The notes beneath the pieces are model-generated. The model ran no database searches. It had not been told where the DNA came from and saw only the letters and a list, made by a program, of their open reading frames with translations. Positions 1 to 6,256 of a DNA stretch of 6,892 nucleotides are shown one piece after another (the first letter of the stretch is position 1; every line of letters starts with the position of its first letter). The stretch is from Acidobacteriaceae bacterium (GTDB lineage: Bacteria; Acidobacteriota; Terriglobia; Terriglobales; Acidobacteriaceae), in NCBI GenBank assembly GCA_003139975.1, contig PLHN01000197.1, positions 8,822 through 15,713 of the forward strand, read 5' to 3'. Both the position numbers and the translations under genes were made by a program.

Positions 1-1085
1 GTGTTGTAGACGTGCGGCGTCACGCGCATCGACGTTCCACGCACACTGACATACACCTTCTCGCGCGCCAGCACATGGGTTAGTTCGGGCGGAATTGCCA
101 CGCCTCTGCGCAGGCAGAGATAGTGCGGGGCGCGCAGCGGTTCCCGGGGCGCAGTAAAGCCGAGGTCCGCGGCCGACTCGGACAGGCGACGATTCATTGC
201 GCCGGAAGTGGCGGAGATCTCGTCGATCCCCCACTCCAGTATCTGCTGCATGGCGCGCACGGCGGCGGGCAGCAGCGCAAAATTCGAGCGCTCGCCCATA
301 TCGAAGCGGCGCGCGCCCGCGTCGTACTCGTCCGAATACAGAACGAGGCTCGAAAAATCTTGAGCATTCGCGCGCTGAATCCATCCTTCTTCCAGCGGCG
401 TTCCGTTGTGCCACTTGGGAGCAACGTAGAGCATTCCGACGGTATAGGGACCGAGCAGCCACTTGTAGCTGGCGGCGACGGCAAAGTCCGGCTGCACATC
501 GCTGACGCTGAATGGCAGCGCGCCGAGCGACTGCGTGAGATCGAGCGCGAGCGCCGCGCCAACCTGACGGCAAGCGGCGCCAATGCCGACCAGATCGAGT
601 TGCCCGCCGCTGGTCCAATGCACATGAGGCAAAGCGGCAACGGCGACTTCGGACGTGAGCGCGGCGAGCACAGCGGACGTCCAGTCCTGGTCCTCGGGCC
701 ACGCCACGATCTTGAGCGACGCGCCATTGTCATTGGCCAGCTTGTGCCAGGGATAGTAGTTGGAAGGAAACTGCTCGGCGAGGACGAGGATCGTTTGCCC
801 TTTGCGCGCGGGCAGATTCCGCGCCGCCGTCTCAACTCCGTAGCCGGCGGAAGAAACGATGGCGACACAGTCGGCGGTTGTGCCCAGGATTTGCGCGGCG
901 GTGGCGCGAAATTCTTCTGCACCGGTGAAGAACTCGGGCGCCGTCAGTTCCCAGGGATGCGCCTTGCGCGCGAGGCCCGCTTTTCCCGCCTCAAATGCCG
1001 TCTTCATCAGCGGCGACATGTAGGCGCAATTCAGGTAAGCGACGTCATCGGGAATATCGAAGAGATGGCGCTGACAGGGAAGCAT
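1..1085 (-). CDS. PLP-dependent class V aminotransferase family protein (3' end cut by window edge)
   Basis: The gene reads from ATG 1085 to the left edge (361 codons, no stop). The protein opens MLPCQRHLFDIPDDVAYLNC, the usual entry of fold-type I class V aminotransferases (NifS/kynureninase-like). Visible landmarks are SSAGYGVE near residues 78-85 (phosphate-binding loop region), PHVHWTSGG near 153-161, the cofactor-ring aspartate in LDLTQSLGALP (D182), and AASYKWLLGPY with K208 as the likely Schiff-base lysine. The C-terminal small domain ends in VYVSVRGTSMRVTPHVYN, so only a few residues are probably missing. An in-frame TAG two codons upstream fixes the start near 1085. No good Shine-Dalgarno is visible; a short AAGCC/GGCTT inverted repeat sits there instead. 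It follows the coiled-coil gene by 54 bases and could be cotranscribed. The substrate cannot be assigned: aminotransferase, cysteine desulfurase-like and epimerase-like activities all occur in this family. Confidence 0.9.
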   Translation of the reverse strand, partial: MLPCQRHLFDIPDDVAYLNCAYMSPLMKTAFEAGKAGLARKAHPWELTAPEFFTGAEEFRATAAQILGTTADCVAIVSSAGYGVETAARNLPARKGQTILVLAEQFPSNYYPWHKLANDNGASLKIVAWPEDQDWTSAVLAALTSEVAVAALPHVHWTSGGQLDLVGIGAACRQVGAALALDLTQSLGALPFSVSDVQPDFAVAASYKWLLGPYTVGMLYVAPKWHNGTPLEEGWIQRANAQDFSSLVLYSDEYDAGARRFDMGERSNFALLPAAVRAMQQILEWGIDEISATSGAMNRRLSESAADLGFTAPREPLRAPHYLCLRRGVAIPPELTHVLAREKVYVSVRGTSMRVTPHVYN

Positions 1086-1139
1086 GGGCTAAGCCGAGGC
1101 TTCAGTGTACCAGCGTGGCATCCGGGGTTGGCTTGCCTG

Positions 1140-2597
1140 CTACCCGGCGGTCAGAGTAAGGCCTGCATCGCTCTCGGGGTCGAGTTCCTTTCGCATTTGC
1201 TGGCCCAGCGATATGGCCACGGAACTCAGATCCTTGGCCAGCGCGACCCGCCAGCGTGCCATCGACTTCTCGACCAGTTCTCCGAATTGTTGTGCAAGCG
1301 ACTCCAGGGCCTCGTCGCCCTGCGTCGTCAACGAACCTGAGAACGAATGCTCGATTCGATTCTGGATGGTCCGCAGGTTGCCACATAGCTCGTCGAGCCG
1401 CGTTTCGACTTCCTTCGAGCTGCGGGCTTGGAGTTCTTTCAGCGTCGAAACCACGGCGCCATCGAGCTGAGTTCGAGCGCCGGAGACGATTTCACTGCCA
1501 AGGCGTTCGAGATGCGAATCGAGATCCGACTCGATATGGCGCACGGACTCGTTCAAGGTCGCCATCCTCCGGCCAAGATCGGCCGTTTCCGACTCTAGCT
1601 GCGATGCCTTCGCCGCCGCAACGGTGTGGAGCTGTTCCATCTCGCGGCGGTGAACATTGTGTGTTTGTTCCAGGCGCTGTTCGAGAGAGTTCGCGACTTT
1701 CTCGCCTTGTGCGTTGAGCTGCGCTCCGGCGTCCAGCGCCTGCTGTTGCAGTTTCTCGATTTCAGACTGGATTCTTTGTCGCGTGCTCGCCGTGAGTTCC
1801 TTCGATAGCTCTTGCGCCCGCTGTTCGACGCCATGCAGTTCACCCGCGAGCCGGTGGCGAAACTCCGTCAAAGCGCCGCCAATCTTCTCATCGGCGGCAG
1901 CTTTCGCCGATGCGAGAATTTCGGCGGACTGTTGTCGCGTCTGCTCAAGAACTCGCGCCCCCAGGTCTTTCCGCAAACGCTCCCACAACTTTTCTTCCAG
2001 TTGTGGCGGAATCTGCCCGAGCGAGACTTCAAAGCGGTTTTGCCGGGCATGGCGGATCAGCTTTTCCTGGAGTTCGGTGACTTCCGCCTGCAGCGGCCTC
2101 ACTAGTTTGGCGAGGATGCCTTGCAGTCGATCGTCGGAGAGCTGCTCCTCGATCTTCTCGAGAATGGTCTCGGGGGCTTTGGGGCGAGGCAGCGCTTTGT
2201 ACACGACGGCCGGCGCGGTCGACGGCTTTTGGCGCGCGTCAGCGGCGGGAGCCGGCATTGCCAGTGTTCGCCAATCCTCAGGACAGGATTCCAATCCCCA
2301 AAAATTCTCAGGCTGGTCGAGCTTTGCGCCGAGCGTCCAGGCTCGTCCCTCGGACCCCATGGGCAAGCAGGCAACCACGTGCGCGGTCGCCTCGCGGCCT
2401 TCCCGGGTGTGTAGTTGCAGCGCGCTTCCGGCGTTCAGCGGGATCGGGAAGCGGAGCGCGCAACCATGCGCGTTGACCACGAGCGTCTCACATACGTCGG
2501 CAAAATTGGTGTTGGGTTCCAGGCTTGTCACATGGATCGGAACCTGAATCGGGACTCTTGAACTGCGGCGCAGGGCGTGACCATTGGCGGAGGGCAT
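1140..2597 (-). CDS. PilZ-like domain protein with long C-terminal coiled coil
   Basis: This 485-residue protein has no signal peptide or membrane segment, so it is probably cytoplasmic. Residues 8-110 look like a PilZ domain: the RxxxR motif is present (R10, R14), followed by short beta strands (VPIQVPIHVTS), a turn VNAHGCALRF at 41-50, WTLGAKL at 87-93 and NFWGLESCPEDW at 98-109. The second c-di-GMP motif, normally [DN]xSxxG, reads N42-A-H-G-C-A47 and is degenerate, so ligand binding is doubtful. A Pro/Ala-rich linker (about 110-140) leads to roughly 320 residues of charged, Gln/Glu/Arg-rich helix with heptad-like spacing (about 140-460), a likely dimeric or oligomeric coiled coil reminiscent of chemoreceptor or scaffold rods. 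The start ATG 2597 has a GAGGA Shine-Dalgarno 6 bases upstream; the stop is TAG. A structural or signalling scaffold role is inferred; partners are unknown. Confidence 0.88.
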   Translation of the reverse strand: MPSANGHALRRSSRVPIQVPIHVTSLEPNTNFADVCETLVVNAHGCALRFPIPLNAGSALQLHTREGREATAHVVACLPMGSEGRAWTLGAKLDQPENFWGLESCPEDWRTLAMPAPAADARQKPSTAPAVVYKALPRPKAPETILEKIEEQLSDDRLQGILAKLVRPLQAEVTELQEKLIRHARQNRFEVSLGQIPPQLEEKLWERLRKDLGARVLEQTRQQSAEILASAKAAADEKIGGALTEFRHRLAGELHGVEQRAQELSKELTASTRQRIQSEIEKLQQQALDAGAQLNAQGEKVANSLEQRLEQTHNVHRREMEQLHTVAAAKASQLESETADLGRRMATLNESVRHIESDLDSHLERLGSEIVSGARTQLDGAVVSTLKELQARSSKEVETRLDELCGNLRTIQNRIEHSFSGSLTTQGDEALESLAQQFGELVEKSMARWRVALAKDLSSVAISLGQQMRKELDPESDAGLTLTAG

Positions 2598-2603
2598 GTT
2601 GGA

Positions 2604-2608
2604 TCCTC
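2604..2608 (-). promoter_or_regulatory. Shine-Dalgarno of the PilZ-like/coiled-coil gene
   Basis: GAGGA on the minus strand, 6 bases before ATG 2597. It supports this start over internal ones. Confidence 0.7.
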
Positions 2609-2825
2609 GTGGGGACAGCGAGTCTGAGGCGGCAAACTATGTTCGCGGCCTCTCGGTTAAAGGTACCGCGAGCTTTAGAGATGCGCCTGTCTCAGGAGTG
2701 TTGTTCCGCGATGTCCAAGCGGGCACCGCCAGGACGCCCGGCGGCCACAATCACTGTGTACTCGTGCCGATTTTGGTTGTACTACCGGGCTGTACTACCG
2801 GTCTGATGCTGCAAGCCAGTCGGAA
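2609..2825. other. Intergenic gap between two co-directional genes
   Basis: No credible ORF is seen on either strand. The gap holds a 13-bp tandem repeat (listed separately). It also holds a GC-rich inverted repeat, CCGCC at 2726-2730 with GGCGG at 2740-2744 (loop of 9), that lacks a following T-run in the minus direction, so it is at best a weak terminator. No convincing -35/-10 pair was found, though a promoter for the coiled-coil gene is expected here because the GC content and gene type change across the gap. Confidence 0.4.
2778..2803. repeat. Tandem direct repeat, two 13-bp units
   Basis: On the plus strand tgtactaccggGc (2778-2790) is followed immediately by tgtactaccggTc (2791-2803), matching at 12 of 13 positions. 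A 13-bp period is slightly more than one helical turn. The repeat lies 22 bases past the stop of the small operon gene and about 180 bases before the coiled-coil gene. It may be a pair of protein-binding half-sites or a replication-slippage duplication; the sequence does not decide. Confidence 0.6.
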
Positions 2826-3245
2826 TTAGGAATTCAGAAGCCTCCTGAGTCTGTTGGCAACCCGTAACAACTCCTGTAAGTCGGCTTCCAGTGATTCGGC
2901 GTTCGAAATCGGCATTGCCCCGTACCCACGGATTCGGGCCGGCCGAGTGTCCTCCAAGGCCAGCCATATCTGGGACGCGTCCGACGCCAACACGCGGCGG
3001 AGGTTTTTCCTCGAGGGCTGAAGATCATACTTCGGCACCAAAGAAGCGATGAGCGCCTGAAGTTGCAGCAGAGCCTCCCTGATCTGCCCTCTTTCGCTCT
3101 CGGTCACGGAGCCCTCGGTGATCTTCATGGCTGCTGGCGAATTCCGGTCTTCCAAAAGGTCGAGCATGCGAACAGCGGCGGCATCGACGATCAGCATGCC
3201 GCTCGCGATGACTCTACGATGATTGTCGGTCAGCCCATCATCCAT
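2826..3245 (-). CDS. Small, mostly helical protein of unknown function, third gene of the GTPase-ATPase operon
   Basis: I do not recognise a named family. From ATG 3245 the product has 139 residues, opening MDDGLTDNHRRVIASGMLIV, and seems largely alpha-helical: helices about 8-33 (RRVIASG...RMLDLLED), 48-71 (SESERGQIREALLQLQALI-like), 78-98, and a charged C-terminal helix 115-138 (ESLEADLQELLRVANRLRRL). Between them lies a distinctive segment IWLALEDTRPARIRGYGAMP (93-112), the best query for homologues. There is no signal peptide or transmembrane helix. The start is ambiguous: GTG 3254 gives 142 residues and a 17-base overlap with the ATPase gene, while ATG 3245 gives an 8-base overlap with a GGGG stretch upstream as a possible Shine-Dalgarno; I prefer the ATG. 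The overlap implies translational coupling with the ATPase, so it may be an adaptor or regulator of that pair (inference). Confidence 0.75.
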   Translation of the reverse strand: MDDGLTDNHRRVIASGMLIVDAAAVRMLDLLEDRNSPAAMKITEGSVTESERGQIREALLQLQALIASLVPKYDLQPSRKNLRRVLASDASQIWLALEDTRPARIRGYGAMPISNAESLEADLQELLRVANRLRRLLNS

Positions 3246-3984
3246 GTGTGGCACCCCAGTTCAGCCTGAAGTCGATGTACAGTGGCGATAGCTTGACGTG
3301 CTGCTCGGTCACGTACTTCGGGCTGGCTGCCATTTGCAACATGGCGATGATCGCGCCGGGATTCCCCTTGCTGTAGTGGACGATTTTCTGGATCGCTTCG
3401 TCCCGGTTGGCGGCGTTCAGGTGCATCTCCTGTGCGGTTCGCAGAGCAAAGGCGATTGCGGTATCTGAGTCGAAATTCCGCAGGGCAAACTTCTGGGAGC
3501 GATCGGAGAACATCGGCAGCAAGAAGCCGGCATCTTCCATGTGCGCGGAGCGCGCAACCGCAATGAGAGGGGTTGCCGTCTGACTGCACACGTCCTTCAG
3601 TGAGGCCGCAAACGACTGGGACGGAGATTGCAGGTGGTCGAGCGCAATCCAATAGCCGGCTTCACGCAAGGCATCGGCGACGATTCCCCGAATCGACACG
3701 GCGGACTTGACTTTGAGGGCATTCAGTCCGCTAGCCCCGCAGGCCCGGAGAACATGCCGATTCTTTCTCGTAAACAGTCCAGCCGCCAGCTTCCGAAAGA
3801 CAGTTTGGCCGCTGGAGGATTCGTCGCAATACAGCATCTCGGGTACTTCGCCCGCCACCTGTTTCAGGAGCAGTGTTTTGCCAACCCCGGCCGGACCGTG
3901 AAGCAGGAACGAGCGACGCTGAAACGCCAACCGCCGGAGTTGCTCAAGCTCAGCATCTCTCCTGGAAATGGCGGTCGGACTCAC
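3238..3984 (-). CDS. Minimal P-loop ATPase of AAA/STAND type, second gene of the dynamin-like operon
   Basis: The 248-residue product is a single compact nucleotide-binding domain. It begins with SRRDAELEQLRRL (7-19), the lead-in helix typical of AAA_16/AAA_22-like ATPases. Walker A follows as GPAGVGKT (30-37, K36), and a Walker B-like strand as YWIALD (111-116, D116). A sensor-1-like strand TPLIAVARSAH lies at 138-148. Near the end, SKGNPGAI (205-212) resembles the GNPG/GxP element of the lid in STAND and Orc/Cdc6-like ATPases. No winged-helix, repeat or effector domain follows, which is short for the STAND class; partner genes may supply these functions. The start is GTG 3984, overlapping the upstream GTPase stop as GTGA, with GGAG 5 bases upstream. 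Its role is probably ATP-driven switching or loading beside the GTPase (inference); the biological process is unknown. Confidence 0.85.
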   Translation of the reverse strand: MSPTAISRRDAELEQLRRLAFQRRSFLLHGPAGVGKTLLLKQVAGEVPEMLYCDESSSGQTVFRKLAAGLFTRKNRHVLRACGASGLNALKVKSAVSIRGIVADALREAGYWIALDHLQSPSQSFAASLKDVCSQTATPLIAVARSAHMEDAGFLLPMFSDRSQKFALRNFDSDTAIAFALRTAQEMHLNAANRDEAIQKIVHYSKGNPGAIIAMLQMAASPKYVTEQHVKLSPLYIDFRLNWGATHG

Positions 3985-5813
3985 GAATGCTCCAGATGAG
4001 ACGCTTCGGCTCCGCTTAGGCGAGCCAGTTCAGCCTCGATGGCCGCCAGCCTTTTCAATGACGCTTCAACCGATGGCGCACCTGCTGCGTGGGCGGCACG
4101 CGCCCGAGCCAGCGCCCGCTCCGCGACCGCGCTGAGTTCGCGTAGCACGGCGCGTATTTCGGCCTCGAGAGAACGACGGCTTTTTGTTACACGCTCCTCA
4201 AGATCGTTTCGTACCCGCTCGCTATTCGTTTCCAGGAGCAGGTCGAGAAAATCGTGGGCGGCGGCGTCGATCACCGAGTGCGCCCGAATCGCGCCGAGCA
4301 TAAGGTCAGCCAAGGAGCGTAATGGAGAAGCCGGGCTAACCAAACCAATGTACTCGTAGAATCTGAACTCAGAGCGAGCCCGGAAATTCTGTTCAGCATT
4401 TGGCTCTTTGGGCAAATACTCCAGCTCTGAGGTTCGAATGCCACGGGTTTTTGACAGGAAATCAGTTGTTAGATCCGTGAATCTCCTGGCTATCTTGCGG
4501 TACGCTTCCTCTCCTTTGATCTTCTCCGTTTCCAACCACGGCATCATTTGATTCCGAGCGACATCCTGAGCTGCCCCCATAGCAGATCGCCGATAGCGGC
4601 GCCCGTTCGTTCGCGGCAGCGATTTGAGCGCCAATCTAAGCTCGCTGTGTGCCCCCACGCGCACGGACTTGAGGAAGACATCGCGGTGATCGCCAAAGGC
4701 CTTTGACATGCGCTGTTGCTCTCCAGAGAACAGGTATCCGAGATCATTTAAGGACTGCTCGGCTTGCGAAACTATTTCTCGTAGTTGGCTGATTCGCCTG
4801 TCGGACTCATCAAAGGGTCGAGTCATCGCGTCTCGCTCCTCCTTCACCACAACCATGAGTTGACCGGACAAACGCCGCACAGAACGATCCTCAGCATCGC
4901 GGACAATTTGCCGGCTTGATTGCTGCACCAGCTGCTCCAATGCATCGACCAACGGAGCCCAGTCTCTTTGAGAACCACCCTTGTCGAGTTGTTCGAGTGC
5001 GCTGATTTCAAAAATCGATCTGACCGGATGCTGGAGCCGCTTTGCAAGCACTGTTCTGGCGAAGGAAACGGCCGCCTCCCGCTCGGGCGCGGTAACACGG
5101 TCTGCCTTGTTCAAGACGAACAGGATGTCGGGAATTTCTTTCGCAACGCTTTCGACCAGCGCCAACTCATCTCCGCCTATGGGAGGATCGGCGCCGATCA
5201 CGACGATAGCCGCGTCAATGTGCGGGAGGAATGCGTGGGTGGCAGCGGTGTTCCCCGCGAACACGGAGCCGAGCCCCGGAGTGTCCACGAAACACATGCC
5301 CTCCGCCAGCAGAGGGCTGGGCACAAACACTTCCAACGCTGCGACTCCCTTGCTGTTCTCCGGGTTCCGCACTTCGGAGACGTACTCCTCAATATCGGCG
5401 ATTGCAATTTCCGTCCATTGATTGCTTCTTAAGCGAACGCGCGCCCCGAGGGCTTCTCCGAATCTCAATATGGTGGGAACAGCCGTGACCGGAACCACTC
5501 CACTGGGCAGGATGGGCTCACCAATCAGGGCATTCAACAGCGTGGACTTGCCGCGTTTGAACTGTCCGACGCAGGCCACATAGAAACGCTCCTCTGCAAT
5601 GCGCTCGGCGGCGGAACGGGCATCGTCCTTGATTTGGTTGCTATTGAACTGCTCGGCCAGAGTCGCAATGCGAAGCAGTTTGTTCGCTTCTGCGCCAACC
5701 ACGTCGCTTGGACCCAAATCGGGCCCGACACCAGACACCCGCGGCTCGTCGGATATCGCGAGGCGCGCCGCATCGCTCGTGTGACGATCCCGTGTCCGGC
5801 GATCTGAACTCAT
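3981..5813 (-). CDS. Bacterial dynamin-like GTPase, first gene of a three-gene operon
   Basis: The 610-residue protein carries a full dynamin-superfamily G domain: G1 GQFKRGKS (83-90), G2 region PVTAVPT (108-114), G3 DTPG (177-180), G4 NKAD (235-238) and a probable G5 EISALE (269-274). The GQFxRGKSTLLNALIG wording is characteristic of bacterial dynamin-like proteins. A neck helix precedes the G domain (about 40-75). After about 300 the chain is mostly helical, as expected for neck/trunk bundles. YIGLVSPASPLRSLADLML (488-506) is the most hydrophobic part and may be the membrane-touching paddle or tip. The last 50 residues are an Ala/Arg/Glu-rich coiled coil. No true transmembrane helix is seen. 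The first 38 residues look disordered and ATG 5813 lacks a clear Shine-Dalgarno, so the true start could be further in (GTG codons at residues 26 and 38). The family binds and reshapes membranes using GTP; the role here is unknown. Confidence 0.92.
   Translation of the reverse strand: MSSDRRTRDRHTSDAARLAISDEPRVSGVGPDLGPSDVVGAEANKLLRIATLAEQFNSNQIKDDARSAAERIAEERFYVACVGQFKRGKSTLLNALIGEPILPSGVVPVTAVPTILRFGEALGARVRLRSNQWTEIAIADIEEYVSEVRNPENSKGVAALEVFVPSPLLAEGMCFVDTPGLGSVFAGNTAATHAFLPHIDAAIVVIGADPPIGGDELALVESVAKEIPDILFVLNKADRVTAPEREAAVSFARTVLAKRLQHPVRSIFEISALEQLDKGGSQRDWAPLVDALEQLVQQSSRQIVRDAEDRSVRRLSGQLMVVVKEERDAMTRPFDESDRRISQLREIVSQAEQSLNDLGYLFSGEQQRMSKAFGDHRDVFLKSVRVGAHSELRLALKSLPRTNGRRYRRSAMGAAQDVARNQMMPWLETEKIKGEEAYRKIARRFTDLTTDFLSKTRGIRTSELEYLPKEPNAEQNFRARSEFRFYEYIGLVSPASPLRSLADLMLGAIRAHSVIDAAAHDFLDLLLETNSERVRNDLEERVTKSRRSLEAEIRAVLRELSAVAERALARARAAHAAGAPSVEASLKRLAAIEAELARLSGAEASHLEHS
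3990..3994 (-). promoter_or_regulatory. Shine-Dalgarno of the ATPase gene, inside the GTPase 3' end
   Basis: TGGAG on the minus strand lies 5 bases before the GTG start at 3984 and within the last codons of the GTPase gene. It decides the GTG start and, with the GTGA overlap, indicates coupled translation. Confidence 0.7.
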
Positions 5814-5839
5814 TGCTGTGACCGAACTCTCTCGTTGGC

Positions 5840-5872
5840 AGCGGGCGCCGGGCTCATTGTTCGGAACCCGCT
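5840..5872. repeat. Inverted repeat upstream of the dynamin-like operon
   Basis: AGCGGG (5840-5845) pairs with CCCGCT (5867-5872) across a 21-base loop. Inside and beside it, gttc-g-gaac (5859-5867) is a short perfect dyad. There is no T-run, so it is not a canonical terminator. It sits between the candidate -10 box and the GTPase start and could be an operator or a 5'-UTR hairpin. Confidence 0.35.
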
Positions 5873-5877
5873 TTATA
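5872..5877 (-). promoter_or_regulatory. Possible -10 box for the GTPase operon
   Basis: TATAAA on the minus strand matches TATAAT at 5 of 6 positions and lies 58 bases before ATG 5813, just past the DUF190 stop. No good -35 hexamer is found at 16-18 bases spacing (GTCTGG at 17). It may be an independent promoter, or the operon may be read through from crcB. Confidence 0.3.
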
Positions 5878-5889
5878 TTCCTTGCGTCG

Positions 5890-6207
5890 TCACTCCAGAC
5901 TTCCCTGCTCCAGCACGACGTTTTCGCGCACGATTAGCCGGTGGGCGGCCATTTCTTTCAGCTTCGGCATCACTCGGCTAACGTGCTCTTCGGCGTCGAC
6001 AAAAATAACGACCACCGGCAGCTCGCCTCCGGCCTCGACTAAGTGCGCGGTGTGAACGCGGCCACGGCCGAGAAAGCCGGCAACGGCGTGAAAGACGACG
6101 GCCCCGAAGACATTTTCTTCGCGCAGATATTTCAGGATTTCCAGATGGAGCGGATGATGATGCCAGGAGTCGCGCTCGGTCAGATACATGGTGACTTGAA
6201 CGGCCAT
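5890..6207 (-). CDS. DUF190 family protein (PII-like fold), fluoride cassette partner
   Basis: This 105-residue protein has the DUF190 pattern: an opening beta strand VQVTMYLTERDSW (3-15), a helix HLEILKYLREE (21-31), then VFGAVVFHAVAGFLGRG (33-49, the family's Gxxv-Gi-GfG stretch), ELPVVVIFVDAEE (62-74) and a final helix-strand VMPKLKEM...RLIVRENV. The ferredoxin-like, PII-like fold is known for the family; ligand and mechanism are not established. DUF190 genes are often found beside crcB, as here, suggesting a role in fluoride homeostasis, perhaps sensing or modulating the channel. I chose ATG 6207 because GAGGA lies 8 bases upstream and the length is typical. ATG 6255, one base past the crcB stop (TAG-A-ATG), would add 16 unconserved residues and is the alternative. 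The stop is TGA at 5890-5892. Confidence 0.87.
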   Translation of the reverse strand: MAVQVTMYLTERDSWHHHPLHLEILKYLREENVFGAVVFHAVAGFLGRGRVHTAHLVEAGGELPVVVIFVDAEEHVSRVMPKLKEMAAHRLIVRENVVLEQGSLE

Positions 6208-6215
6208 TGCAGCTG

Positions 6216-6220
6216 TCCTC
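6216..6220 (-). promoter_or_regulatory. Shine-Dalgarno selecting ATG 6207 of the DUF190 gene
   Basis: GAGGA on the minus strand, 8 bases before ATG 6207. It favours this start over the in-frame ATG at 6255. Confidence 0.6.
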
Positions 6221-6256
6221 GTTTCGATGGGTTGGGGGGCGTCTGCGGGGTTCATT

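Noticed and set aside
123..1340. Long plus-strand open frame of 405 codons
   Set aside because: It lies antisense to the class V aminotransferase gene and the 3' end of the coiled-coil gene. Its translation is Arg/Gly-rich with no recognisable motif, as expected for the opposite strand of a GC-rich gene.
1657..2547. Plus-strand open frame of 296 codons
   Set aside because: It is antisense to the PilZ-like/coiled-coil gene and Ser/Cys/Arg-rich without domain features; the minus-strand protein has clear family character and a Shine-Dalgarno.
2726..2744. GC-rich hairpin as an intrinsic terminator of the GTPase operon
   Set aside because: The stem is only 5-6 bp and no T-run follows in the minus direction.
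2598..2825. Small RNA gene or short ORF in the gap
   Set aside because: No promoter-terminator pair and no ORF with a ribosome site could be found.
4920..5432. Plus-strand open frame of 170 codons inside the GTPase gene
   Set aside because: It is antisense to the conserved G domain, whose motifs are intact on the minus strand.
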